Virus record (IMG/VR): IMGVR_UViG_3300023174_000325
Location: 1-40,342 of that record
Origin: a virus
DNA: 40,342 nucleotides
Direction: 5' to 3' (one strand)
A program made the position numbers and the translations under genes. Positions 18,534-28,360 of the stretch are shown here, piece after piece. The notes below the pieces were generated by a model that was not told the DNA's origin, searched no databases, and worked only from the letters and a program-made list of their open reading frames with translations. Each line of letters starts with the position of its first letter. The first letter of the stretch is position 1.

Positions 18534-20426
18534 ATGATGTCAGGCTTTAAATCAGGGGATGAGCACCACCTCTCCAAGGGTGTGGCAAAGGCTAAGGCTG
18601 AAGTTTTAGATAAGGTGAGGGTGGGCGTCTCCCCTCAGGCGGCTATGATTGCTATAGGCAGGAAGCCAGACACAATCCGACAATGGATGGTTAGAGACCC
18701 ACTTTTTGCGGCGGCACTGGAAGAAGCAAAAGAAGAAGGAAGTAAACAATCCTTTGATGCCCTGGGTGTCCAAAAGGAGAGTATCCCCTTTGCGGACTTC
18801 TCCAAGATGTTTTTTGACCAGACGGTCTTCCCTCACCACCAGAACTGGATTGACCTTCTGGAGGGACGCGAACCATCATGGCAACACAAGAATATTATAT
18901 ATGAGCCAGGTGAAGGAAACCGCCTCTTAATCAACGTGCCACCTGAGCACGCTAAGTCCACCGTTGTAACGGTGAACTATCCAACTTACCGCATTGCCCT
19001 CAATCCTAATATCCGCATCATTGTGGTTTCTAAGACTATCACTAAGGCACGCGAGTTCGTATACGCTATCAAGCAACGATTGTCCCACCCACGCTGGCTT
19101 AAACTGCAGACCGCTTATGGTCCAGAAGGCGGCTGGAAACAGGACGCAGATACTTGGCGTACCGATACAGTCTACCTTGGGGGTGATGCGCGTAACTCAT
19201 CTGAAAAAGACCCAACTATTCAAGCACTAGGTATGGGTGGTCAGATTTACGGCGCTCGCGCAGACTTGATTATTCTAGACGACTGTATTACCACCGCTAA
19301 CGCGCATGAGTGGGAAAAGCAGTTGGACTGGTTACAGAAAGAAGTTATTACTCGTTTGGGTAAGAACGGTAAATTGCTAGTCGTAGGGACACGAATTGCA
19401 GCCAATGATTTATATAAAGAACTTCGTAACCCGAAGCACTGGTCTGGTGGTAAAACTCCATTTACTTATATGGGTATGCCTGCTGTACTGGAGTATGGCG
19501 AGAAGCCAGAAGACTGGGTCACGCTTTGGAAAGAGTCGGATGTCCCGTGGGATGGGGATGATGAGACTCCTCAGGAGAACGGCTACTACCCCAAGTGGGA
19601 CGGCAAGACCCTCAACAGACGAAGAAGTGAAGTTACACCCTCAACCTGGGCGCTCGTCTACCAACAAGAAGACATCATGGAAGACTCAATCTTCCCACCA
19701 GTTCTCTTACAGGGAAGTACCAACGGGATGCGAAAAAGAGGTCCACTACGGGCTGGGGCAGTGGGACACCCATCACAAGTAGAAGCATTTACTGTAGTTG
19801 GGTTTGACCCTGCTATGACTGGTAACTCAGCATTTGTGGTTTGTTCTTACAACCGTGCTGATGGAAAGATTTATGTGTTGGACTCTATCAATATGGAAGA
19901 CCCAACACCTCAAAAGATTAGAGCAACAATTGAAGAACTGGTTCTCAAGTATAAGCCGCAAGAGTTTCGCGTTGAAATCAACGCCCACCAAAAAGCCTAT
20001 GCCCTTGATGACGAACTACGCAACTGGCTCTCTGTCCACGGCGTACGACTTGATGCTCACTTTACAGGCAAGAACAAATGGGACACATCTTTCGGCGTTG
20101 CCTCCATGTCAAACCTCTTTGGTACGGAGCGTGATGGAAAGTTCCAAAACAATAACATTATTGAACTACCATCATCAGAAGGTAGCGAAGGACTAAAGGC
20201 TTTAACTCAACAACTGTTAACTTGGAAACCTCAAACAAGAGGCAAGACAGATACCGTTATGGCTCTATGGTTTGCAGTTATTCGCATACGCGAAATAATG
20301 CAACAAGCAAGCAGAACATCTCAGTACCTTACTAACCGTTGGGCTACTAGAGCACAAATGGATAATAGATACGCAGTCAACCTTGATGATGCCTTTGCAG
20401 AACAATGGCAAGAACAGTATGGATAG
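18534..20426 (+). CDS. terL: Terminase large subunit with N-terminal helix-turn-helix
   Basis: 630 aa (Met 1 or Met 2), AAGGGG upstream. Residues 15-65 form a helix-turn-helix domain (VLDKVRVGVSPQAAMIAIGR, then KPDTIRQWMVRDPLFAAALE) of the kind seen in small terminases. The ATPase has a variant Walker A, NVPPEHAKST (134-143), and Walker B LIILDD (245-250), with motif III-type LLVVGTR (281-287). The nuclease carries VGFDPAMTG (Asp 425), VEINAHQ (Glu 481) and KTDTVMALW (Asp 573). It cuts and pumps genome DNA into the prohead. No separate small terminase gene is visible, so DNA recognition may be fused in this protein. Confidence 0.93.
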   Translation: MMSGFKSGDEHHLSKGVAKAKAEVLDKVRVGVSPQAAMIAIGRKPDTIRQWMVRDPLFAAALEEAKEEGSKQSFDALGVQKESIPFADFSKMFFDQTVFPHHQNWIDLLEGREPSWQHKNIIYEPGEGNRLLINVPPEHAKSTVVTVNYPTYRIALNPNIRIIVVSKTITKAREFVYAIKQRLSHPRWLKLQTAYGPEGGWKQDADTWRTDTVYLGGDARNSSEKDPTIQALGMGGQIYGARADLIILDDCITTANAHEWEKQLDWLQKEVITRLGKNGKLLVVGTRIAANDLYKELRNPKHWSGGKTPFTYMGMPAVLEYGEKPEDWVTLWKESDVPWDGDDETPQENGYYPKWDGKTLNRRRSEVTPSTWALVYQQEDIMEDSIFPPVLLQGSTNGMRKRGPLRAGAVGHPSQVEAFTVVGFDPAMTGNSAFVVCSYNRADGKIYVLDSINMEDPTPQKIRATIEELVLKYKPQEFRVEINAHQKAYALDDELRNWLSVHGVRLDAHFTGKNKWDTSFGVASMSNLFGTERDGKFQNNNIIELPSSEGSEGLKALTQQLLTWKPQTRGKTDTVMALWFAVIRIREIMQQASRTSQYLTNRWATRAQMDNRYAVNLDDAFAEQWQEQYG

Positions 20427-20435
20427 GATTATTAA

Positions 20436-22208
20436 ATGCTAAGTATGGACCAGATTGGTGCACGTGTACAAACACTACGCTACCGTGCGCATGGTCGTGA
20501 CCAGCGCAATGGTGATGTCCAGATGGTACGTCAGGGTAAAATCTCTCAGGTCTATCCTAACTTCTTTCCAGATGGTATTGACCAAAACGTAGTAGCAAAC
20601 TTTATTGATATTGTTGCACGCGATTTATCTGAAGTTATTGCACCGCTTCCAGCGGTCAACTGTTCTGCTGCTAACCAGACTAATGACCGTGCTCGTAACT
20701 TTGCTGACAAGCGTACTCGCATTGCATCAAACTATTTCCAGCACTCAGATTTGCAAGTACAGATGTACAACGGTGCAGACGCGTACATCACATATGGTTT
20801 CCTCCCGTTCATTGTTGAACTGGATGATGAAGCGCAAATGCCACGTATCCGCTTAGAAAATCCTGTTGGGGCTTATCCCGAATTTGACCGCTATGGACGC
20901 TGCGTTGCTTTTGCTAAACGATACTCAATGACACTAGGTGAACTAGTGGCTATGTTCCCAGAACATGAGTATGAATTGTTAGGCAAGATGGGTTACAAGC
21001 AAGAACTCAATGGCATGGTAGAGATGATTCGCTATTATGACAAAGACCAATCTGTGCTTTATTTACCATCCCGCAATAACATGTTGTTATCTCATGCATC
21101 TAATCCGCTTGGTGTAATGAATGTTATTATTGCAAAGCGACCATCTGTAGATGGCGAGTTGCGTGGACAGTTTGATGACGTACTTGGTATTCAGTTGCTT
21201 CGCAACCGATTTGCATTACTTGCAATGGAAGCAGCAGAGAAGTCAGTACAAGCACCAATTGTTTTGCCACAAGATGTACAAGAACTTCAACTTGGTGGAG
21301 ACGCGGTTATCCGCACAAACAATCCTGCAGGAGTACGCCGAGTTGAACTTACACTGCCACAAGGTGCATTCACTGAACAAAACATTCTTAATGAAGAACT
21401 TCGTGTTGGTGCTCGTTATCCTGAATCTCGTACGGGTAATGTTAATGCAAGCATTGTCACTGGACAGGGTGTACAAGCACTGCTTGGTGCATTTGATACT
21501 CAAATCAAATCAGCACAGGCTATCCTTACTGCAGCACTACGTGATGTAATCACGCTTTGCTTTAGAATTGATGAGCAGATTTATAATATTGAAAAAACTA
21601 TTCGTGGTGTAGATGCTGGTTCACCGTATGTTCTTACATACTTACCAAGCAAAGACATTAAGAAAGACTATTCTGCAGACGTCCGATACGGAATGCTTGC
21701 AGGACTTAACCCAGCACAGGGACTTATTTTCATGCTTCAGGCGTTAGGTGGCGGTCTTATCTCTAAAGATATGGCTATGCGTGAACTTCCATTTGGAGTT
21801 AACGTAACACTAGAACAAGAGAAGATTGAAATTGAAAAAATGCGTGAGGCTCTTGTTGGTTCACTCCAGCAAATGACTCAAGCAATTCCTCAAATGGCTA
21901 TGCAAGGACAAAACCCATCCGCATTAGTGCGACAGATTGCAGATGTAATTACTGCACGTAAAAAAGGTATGTCTATTGAAGATGCTATTGAGGATGTTTT
22001 CAAACCTGAGAATCCTCCTGCTGGTGCTGAAGAGTCAGTTGAGCAACCTGTCCCCTCTGCTCCTGGTGAACCACCAGTAGGAGGCGCTCAAGGCGCGGCT
22101 CCACAATTACCTCCAGCAAAACCAGAATTACAAACACTATTAAGCACAATGACAGGCAATGGAGCGGCACGTTCCAGCGCCCAGATAAGTAACAAACGCC
22201 CACGATAG
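20436..22208 (+). CDS. Portal protein
   Basis: 590 aa, immediately after the terminase. The composition and layout fit a phage portal: an N-terminal wing region (VVANFIDIVARDLSEVIAPL), a core with DAYITYGFLPFIVELD, the clip/stem region, and a long helix near residues 455-500 (VTLEQEKIEIEKMREALVGS). The last 70 residues are Pro/Glu/Ala-rich (NPPAGAEESVEQPVPSAPGE) and likely flexible. Identification rests on position, length and general pattern rather than one decisive motif. Its dodecamer would form the packaging ring and tail attachment site. Confidence 0.75.
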   Translation: MLSMDQIGARVQTLRYRAHGRDQRNGDVQMVRQGKISQVYPNFFPDGIDQNVVANFIDIVARDLSEVIAPLPAVNCSAANQTNDRARNFADKRTRIASNYFQHSDLQVQMYNGADAYITYGFLPFIVELDDEAQMPRIRLENPVGAYPEFDRYGRCVAFAKRYSMTLGELVAMFPEHEYELLGKMGYKQELNGMVEMIRYYDKDQSVLYLPSRNNMLLSHASNPLGVMNVIIAKRPSVDGELRGQFDDVLGIQLLRNRFALLAMEAAEKSVQAPIVLPQDVQELQLGGDAVIRTNNPAGVRRVELTLPQGAFTEQNILNEELRVGARYPESRTGNVNASIVTGQGVQALLGAFDTQIKSAQAILTAALRDVITLCFRIDEQIYNIEKTIRGVDAGSPYVLTYLPSKDIKKDYSADVRYGMLAGLNPAQGLIFMLQALGGGLISKDMAMRELPFGVNVTLEQEKIEIEKMREALVGSLQQMTQAIPQMAMQGQNPSALVRQIADVITARKKGMSIEDAIEDVFKPENPPAGAEESVEQPVPSAPGEPPVGGAQGAAPQLPPAKPELQTLLSTMTGNGAARSSAQISNKRPR

Positions 22209-22216
22209 GAGTAAAA

Positions 22217-22456
22217 ATGGCAATCCCTAAGAAGAAGCCAGTTACTCGTAAGCGTACTGTAAAAGAAAATGAATATACAAAATTAGATGAGTATTGTATT
22301 TGGTTAAATGAATACTACAAGGCATTACGCCGCTCAGGTTTTAATAATGACAATGCACTCTGGATGGTTGCAACTAAAGAATCATTTCCAGATTGGGTAC
22401 AAGAACCTACGTTAGATGATATTAGAAAACACATTGATGAGGAGGACGAAGACTAA
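22217..22456 (+). CDS. 79-aa protein after the portal
   Basis: A basic N-terminus (IPKKKPVTRKRTVKENEY) leads into an acidic helical body (LDEYCIWLNEYYKALRRSGF and DDIRKHIDEEDED). GGAG lies seven bases before the ATG. The stop overlaps the next start. No known family, but small helical proteins between portal and head genes are common. Confidence 0.65.
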   Translation: MAIPKKKPVTRKRTVKENEYTKLDEYCIWLNEYYKALRRSGFNNDNALWMVATKESFPDWVQEPTLDDIRKHIDEEDED

Positions 22457-22863
22457 TGGCACAACATGGTGGTTATCGTCAACCTAATAATCCAGCACCT
22501 GTATCAGGACCTGGTGCGCTTTCACAGCGCACTGATGGCGGAGCAATTGATGGAATGCAGCAACCAATGCAAACATACACTGGTTTTGAATACGGTGAAA
22601 ATAAATCATTAAATGAACAACAGGCTGGTGCGCCTATGGCTGCAACGCCAGTACCAGATATGTTGACACTTGATGCTCCTACTGCTTTACCAGACCAACC
22701 AATTTCACATGGTGCTGACTGGGGAGAAGGACCAGGCGTAGATTTATCAGGTATTCGTACTCTGTCATCTCAACCAGACCCATCATCTGTTATTTATAAC
22801 ATGATGAGAAACGACCCATCAGGACAATTAGAATCACTTTACAATAGAATTAATTTGGCGTAA
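22456..22863 (+). CDS. 135-aa Gln/Pro-rich protein, function unknown
   Basis: Low-complexity, Gly/Gln/Pro-rich first two thirds (QPNNPAPVSGPGALSQR, QQPMQTYTGFEYGENKSLNE), then a short conserved-looking end (SSVIYNMMRNDPSGQLESLY). It looks largely unstructured with a terminal helix, which would suit a head-internal or scaffold-type accessory. The stop overlaps the start of the giant protein (TAATG). Confidence 0.6.
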   Translation: MAQHGGYRQPNNPAPVSGPGALSQRTDGGAIDGMQQPMQTYTGFEYGENKSLNEQQAGAPMAATPVPDMLTLDAPTALPDQPISHGADWGEGPGVDLSGIRTLSSQPDPSSVIYNMMRNDPSGQLESLYNRINLA

Positions 22864-25800
22864 TGTCTCTGATAAATCCTAATCAGCCGTTTCAGCAGCC
22901 GACTAACAACATACTAGCAACACAAAACCCAACGCTGTATGCTGCCTCCCTTGCGGGACAACCAACGCAAGAAGAACGTGCTATTCAGGAAAACATTCAA
23001 CGTCTCCTAAATAAAGACCGTGAACTTACGCGCATTACTGACAAGACTCAGGCATACAAGGCTTTTGATAAATTAGACCCTGAAATTAAACAGGGTTTAA
23101 AGTTTATTAATGAAGGTGCTCAATATCAAATTGCACCACCATCAGTGCTTGGCATGATTGGTGGCGCTGTACTTGCTGGTATTACTGACCCATTCCGTAT
23201 GGTTTTTAAAGCGGGACAAACTTGGGGCAAGGCTTATAACACACCATACAAAGTTGCAAGAAATGTTATTGATACTGGTGGAGAAGGCAGCGGACAGGCT
23301 CTCAAAGCACTTCTTTCCAAAAAGACTTGGTCAGATGCATGGGATGGACATAACCAGTGGGACACTGGTGCTACCGCTGCACTTGCACAAAAATATGGCA
23401 AGGCACAAGACTTTTTAGTACGCGGACTTATTGATGGCAAAAAGCCTGGAGATATTATTCGTGAGTATGGTCAACTAGATACTGCAATGGTTGATGCTGT
23501 GCGTCAAATGTCAGCAAATGAATCAACATGGAAGAACATGTTTGGTGAGTACAAGGCTGCACAAATTAACCCAGGAAATGATTTTACAAACTGGATGAAC
23601 CGTAACCATCCGCCTAAAGAAGGCGGTCCATGGTCATGGTTTATGCTTGCAGAACAATCAATTTTTGCTGGTCCTGCAGGAAACATTGCTGATGTACCAG
23701 GGGCATATAAAGAATCTAAAGAAAAAAACAAATGGGTTGTTGCTAATCCTAATCCTTTTTCAAAAGAAAAATATGTTTCTCCATCTGGAGTAATTAACTT
23801 TACTTATCAAATTGCTGCTGACCCACTAACATGGCTTACTGCAGGTTCTTCTAAGGCTATTACTAAGTCAGAAAAACTTGCTGAGATATTTACACAGGCT
23901 GGTAAAAATAACAGTGCTACTCGCGTAGCAGATTTGTTTGCAGACCCAGCAGTTGCTAAATTGCATGCAGGTTTGGCTGTTGAAGTTAATGCACTTCGTA
24001 CAGCACGTGAGGCTGGCAATGATGCTGAGGCTGCATTAGTGCGCATGCGCATTGCCCGTGATTATACAAAGTATGACAACGAAGGCGTGCTTGACCTTCT
24101 TACTAAGACTAAAGTTCTTAATGATGAAGAAAAATTAGTTCCAATTACTGACCTACCTACAATGGTTAAGTTCTTTGAACAAGGCGAAAACATGAACCAT
24201 ATTCTTTCTGGTCGTGTTGAAGGTACACGTTACTATACTGAAAACCATGTGGCAATTGAACGTTCTACTCGTAAGATTACAACTGGTATTAAAGAAGCAT
24301 TTGACCAGATATTTAATGGTGTAGACCGCCGTATAGCAGCAGGTAAAGAACCTATTCCAGAAGAAGTGCTAGATAGCGCAAAAGCATTTGACCGTTACTT
24401 TGCTAACCGTCCTGAGTTTAGACTTATTGACCCTAAACAAGATGAAGTTATACAGTCTCTTACCAAGAGTGGTAATAACTTACAACAGTTCTATAACAAG
24501 ATGATGTCTAAGCATCCAGAGAACGTAATGCTTTATACAGAAGACAACATGGTTGTAAAATCTGCAAATGCATTCCGTGACTTTTCACGCGTACTTGTTG
24601 GAGATAAGTTTCGTGCTAATGCATTGACTGAGCGTTTCTTACGCGTTAGTCCAGAAGAGCGTATCAATATGCTCTTTACAATGTTTAAACTTTATACAGA
24701 TAAACTAGGATTGTCTTCAACTGTACGTGGACTTGATGTTCAACGTGCTTGGCTTGAATCAATCTTTGGTCCAATCAAGGGTATGGGTCCAATTGCTGAT
24801 GTACAAATGCCAGCGCATTTGATTTCAGATGGAATGATTGATTTGCCTGCTGGTCCAAGTCAGATTCTACATACAACTGAAGGCATCTCTATGCCTAAGT
24901 TTGACCTTATCTCTGAATGGGTACACAGCAACACTGGTCTTAATGCAGGGTTCCGCCGTCACTTTGGCATCAGTGGTCTTACCAATGAATCTTGGGCTAA
25001 GAACATTATGGGTGGCTGGACAATTGGAACTCTTTTCCCTAAGTTGGGTTTAAAATCTGCAGTTGACGAAGGCACAATTGGGCTAATGGTTCAACATCCC
25101 CGTGCTATTTTAGATTTCTTTACTGGTAAAGGTAGCGCAATTGCTAATACAGTTGCAGCATACCGTGGTAGTGATGCAACTTATGGTCTTGTTAAGAGCA
25201 AGTTACTGTCTAAGGCTGGTAAAAACCCAGCAGAGTATGTATCTGCAGCAGAACGCCGTGCTATGCAGGCTCCGCAGATGGTTGATGTTAGTTATACATT
25301 GCCTAATGGCAAGTATATTCCACGTAACCAGTTGGTTTCTGCTGATGAATACTGGGGTGCGCCCTTTGAAGAGCGCCTAGCCGCTAGAGTTATTGCAAAA
25401 TATGCAGGTAAGTTATCTGAAAAAGAAAAACAATACCTAGCAACGCATCTTATAAACAATTCACATGCCGTAGAAGGCATGGTGCAGTCGCAAGTAGCAC
25501 GTTCTTTTGGTAACACAATGGTTGATGGCAGCATTGCTGCCGAAATGTATGGCAAGTCTACCCTTACTGAGGCTGTTGAGTCTTGGGGTCGCAAGGATAT
25601 GGGAACATTCCTTTCAGATGAGAAGATGATGCTTACACATTCAGAGCGTACAGCCGTACACTTTGATGCTTTCTACCGTTACTTTGGTAAGAACGTATTT
25701 AAGACATCATATGGTCGTGTAGTTGACTTTGGTTCTCTATTCATTAAGCACAACGGTTTAAAAACAGCAGAAGATGGTGCTGCTTACGTTGATGAAGTAA

Positions 25801-28358
25801 TGGAAACTATTGGATGGACTAAACTTAGTGACGGTTCATGGGCTGTAAAGCCTAAGGTGTTTAATGAGGGTACTGAGTTTGAAAAAACTATCTCTCAAGA
25901 ACAATTACTTACATCTATTAAGCGTTTTAATGGACGATTTGGGCAGACATTTGGTTTGCGCGCAGCAGGTAAATCTGCTTCACAGATTACAGATGCAATT
26001 GTACGCAAAAGCATGGGTGAGTTATACAACGTATTCCATGGTGGGGCAGAACAGTTTAACGACACGTTGCTTAACTATATTCGCAAGCAATTAGATGATG
26101 CTGCTGTTAAAATTAAAGACCGCAAGGCATTTGAGAAGTCAGATGAATACATGCGTGCATATGCTGGCAAAGAATTGCCAACAACTGAGCAAACTGCAAA
26201 GTTCCGCCGTGAGTATGAATCACGCGTAATGTCTCCAGCACACCATGTACGTCAAACTCCATATGCTGACTTTGAAGTATTAGTTAAAGATAACCCTATT
26301 CAGGGTATGTTAAAGACTCAATACGATTTTCCTGGTCTTATTGATAGTGCGCAAAGCGCATATCAAAAGTTTACTGAGATTCCATGGAAGATGATGGATA
26401 GGCAGATTACTGACCTATACCGTGCTGATGCATTTGGTATTAAAGTTATGGAACAGCGCACAAAAATGGCTGCTGATGAAGAGCAAATGGTTAGAGACCT
26501 TATTGCCCGTGATGTAGACCCAGATGCTGCTCGTTTGCAGGCTGACTTTTTCTTTGATAGCCGTGCTACACATAATGCTGCTGATGAACTACTGAAGTAC
26601 GCTGATAACCCAGATGTACGTTCACAGATGGCATGGAACTTGCGTGGTGTTGGGCGTTTCTATCGTGCATCTGAAGACTATGTTCGCCGTTATACACGTT
26701 ATCTTATTGCACACCCAGACAAAGTTATCTACCGTACTGCACACCTAAGCCAAGCAACATCTGGTTCTGGTGTTATGTACACAGATGACAAGGGTAATCA
26801 GTATGTAATGCTTCCTAATGATGGCATCATCTGGAACATGGTAGCACCTGCGCTTACAGCGCTTACTGACCCTGTTAAGGCTGCAGTTAACCTAGCACAA
26901 GGTAACTGGGACTTCTTTAAGCAGCCACAGTGGAACCAATTCAGTATGAAACTATCGTTACTTAATCCATCATACAATGATGCTGCTGGTGTTCCATCAC
27001 TTACTGGTCCAACTATTGCTATCCCTGCACTTGCAGCGCAATCATTACTTAGCCTTGTTGGACGTACTATTAATAGCGAAGGCACTCTAAAGATTGCCGA
27101 TAACATTGATAACATTGTACTTGGACCTGGTTCTGATAACACAAACTGGATTCGTGCATCTGTTCCTCAAGACTTAATGGCTTTGTGGAATCAATTTGAC
27201 CCACAACATAAGACTGCTATACAAGCATCTACTCTTATGCAGGCTGCGGCTAACATTGAGGCTGCTGGTAATACAAAGATGAAGCCAGAAGACTGGTTAA
27301 ATGCAGAGAAGACACAGCAATACTATGACCGTTTAGGTATTGCAGTACATAATCTTATTGCAGTTAAGGTTGGATTTAACACTATTGTGCCTACAACACT
27401 AAGCACAAATGATGCTGATTTCCCTAATGAACTGCGTAGAGTTGGCGTGCTTAGTTTCCGTCAAGAGTTTAGCGACATCCTTCGTGCTGTTATTGATGTG
27501 AACTCTAAGTATGGCTATTACATGGATGACCCAATTGGTACAGCAGTATCTATGTTTACAGCATCTAACCCAGATAAACTTATCTATACCGTTGGTGCTA
27601 ACAACAAGGCTGCTAAGGCAGCCATCTCCTACACCAAGGAGACTAAGTTGTGGACCATGAAAAACAATGATTTGCTTACAGATTACAATGACGTAGCATG
27701 GGTATTTGCACCTAACATTGGCAAGTACGACCCATCTGTGGTTAAGTATCTAGAAGCAGCAGACATTATTCCAGGCAAGACTAATCCGTTTAATGACAAC
27801 GCTGGTGTATTAAAGAAGTATCTTCTTGATATAGCAACTGTGCGTGCGCGCAATGATTACTACAACATTGACCGTCAGGTTCAAGAATTGTTTGCAGATG
27901 AAAACAATCCTGACCGCAATCGTGCTACATATCGTGCAGAGATTCTACGTCAAGCACGTGATATTAAGTTTGCAATGAAACAGGCTAACCCTGCATTGGC
28001 ACTACAATTGGGTACTAACCCAATTATTCCACGCCAAGAATTGATTACTCGCTTTAATCACTTAGACCAAATGGTTAATAATCCTAAGTATTTTGACAAG
28101 TTACCTAAGGGTCAGCGCCTACAGATGGCACAGATGACAGCGTTAACAAACAGAATGCTCATGGTTCTTGAAGATACTAACGTGCGTTCACAGTTTAATG
28201 GTGCAGAAACTGTAGATAAAGTCCGTCAAGAAGGACTTGATTACTTAAAGAACTTTGCAGCGGGTAATGCTCCGCTTGTAGAAGCATACCAAAGCATTAT
28301 CAAACCACTTATTGATGATGTATATACCACTCCGACTTTAGCAATGAGTAAGGGATAA
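22863..28358 (+). CDS. Giant 1831-aa virion protein, ejection/internal protein candidate
   Basis: By far the longest gene, 14% of the genome. No enzyme motif stands out. Hydrophobic or amphipathic helices are visible near the N-terminus (SVLGMIGGAVLAGITDPFRM, about residues 95-114). Long helical stretches alternate with Trp-rich segments (GPWSWFMLAEQSIFAGPAGN). It lies after the portal and before the scaffold and capsid genes. Because no tape measure, tail tube or sheath gene is visible, it is best read as an internal or ejected protein of a short-tailed phage, perhaps forming a conduit through the cell envelope. A tape-measure-like role is the alternative. Base composition matches its neighbours, so there is no sign of recent transfer. 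Confidence 0.6.
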   Translation: MSLINPNQPFQQPTNNILATQNPTLYAASLAGQPTQEERAIQENIQRLLNKDRELTRITDKTQAYKAFDKLDPEIKQGLKFINEGAQYQIAPPSVLGMIGGAVLAGITDPFRMVFKAGQTWGKAYNTPYKVARNVIDTGGEGSGQALKALLSKKTWSDAWDGHNQWDTGATAALAQKYGKAQDFLVRGLIDGKKPGDIIREYGQLDTAMVDAVRQMSANESTWKNMFGEYKAAQINPGNDFTNWMNRNHPPKEGGPWSWFMLAEQSIFAGPAGNIADVPGAYKESKEKNKWVVANPNPFSKEKYVSPSGVINFTYQIAADPLTWLTAGSSKAITKSEKLAEIFTQAGKNNSATRVADLFADPAVAKLHAGLAVEVNALRTAREAGNDAEAALVRMRIARDYTKYDNEGVLDLLTKTKVLNDEEKLVPITDLPTMVKFFEQGENMNHILSGRVEGTRYYTENHVAIERSTRKITTGIKEAFDQIFNGVDRRIAAGKEPIPEEVLDSAKAFDRYFANRPEFRLIDPKQDEVIQSLTKSGNNLQQFYNKMMSKHPENVMLYTEDNMVVKSANAFRDFSRVLVGDKFRANALTERFLRVSPEERINMLFTMFKLYTDKLGLSSTVRGLDVQRAWLESIFGPIKGMGPIADVQMPAHLISDGMIDLPAGPSQILHTTEGISMPKFDLISEWVHSNTGLNAGFRRHFGISGLTNESWAKNIMGGWTIGTLFPKLGLKSAVDEGTIGLMVQHPRAILDFFTGKGSAIANTVAAYRGSDATYGLVKSKLLSKAGKNPAEYVSAAERRAMQAPQMVDVSYTLPNGKYIPRNQLVSADEYWGAPFEERLAARVIAKYAGKLSEKEKQYLATHLINNSHAVEGMVQSQVARSFGNTMVDGSIAAEMYGKSTLTEAVESWGRKDMGTFLSDEKMMLTHSERTAVHFDAFYRYFGKNVFKTSYGRVVDFGSLFIKHNGLKTAEDGAAYVDEVMETIGWTKLSDGSWAVKPKVFNEGTEFEKTISQEQLLTSIKRFNGRFGQTFGLRAAGKSASQITDAIVRKSMGELYNVFHGGAEQFNDTLLNYIRKQLDDAAVKIKDRKAFEKSDEYMRAYAGKELPTTEQTAKFRREYESRVMSPAHHVRQTPYADFEVLVKDNPIQGMLKTQYDFPGLIDSAQSAYQKFTEIPWKMMDRQITDLYRADAFGIKVMEQRTKMAADEEQMVRDLIARDVDPDAARLQADFFFDSRATHNAADELLKYADNPDVRSQMAWNLRGVGRFYRASEDYVRRYTRYLIAHPDKVIYRTAHLSQATSGSGVMYTDDKGNQYVMLPNDGIIWNMVAPALTALTDPVKAAVNLAQGNWDFFKQPQWNQFSMKLSLLNPSYNDAAGVPSLTGPTIAIPALAAQSLLSLVGRTINSEGTLKIADNIDNIVLGPGSDNTNWIRASVPQDLMALWNQFDPQHKTAIQASTLMQAAANIEAAGNTKMKPEDWLNAEKTQQYYDRLGIAVHNLIAVKVGFNTIVPTTLSTNDADFPNELRRVGVLSFRQEFSDILRAVIDVNSKYGYYMDDPIGTAVSMFTASNPDKLIYTVGANNKAAKAAISYTKETKLWTMKNNDLLTDYNDVAWVFAPNIGKYDPSVVKYLEAADIIPGKTNPFNDNAGVLKKYLLDIATVRARNDYYNIDRQVQELFADENNPDRNRATYRAEILRQARDIKFAMKQANPALALQLGTNPIIPRQELITRFNHLDQMVNNPKYFDKLPKGQRLQMAQMTALTNRMLMVLEDTNVRSQFNGAETVDKVRQEGLDYLKNFAAGNAPLVEAYQSIIKPLIDDVYTTPTLAMSKG

Positions 28359-28360
28359 AG

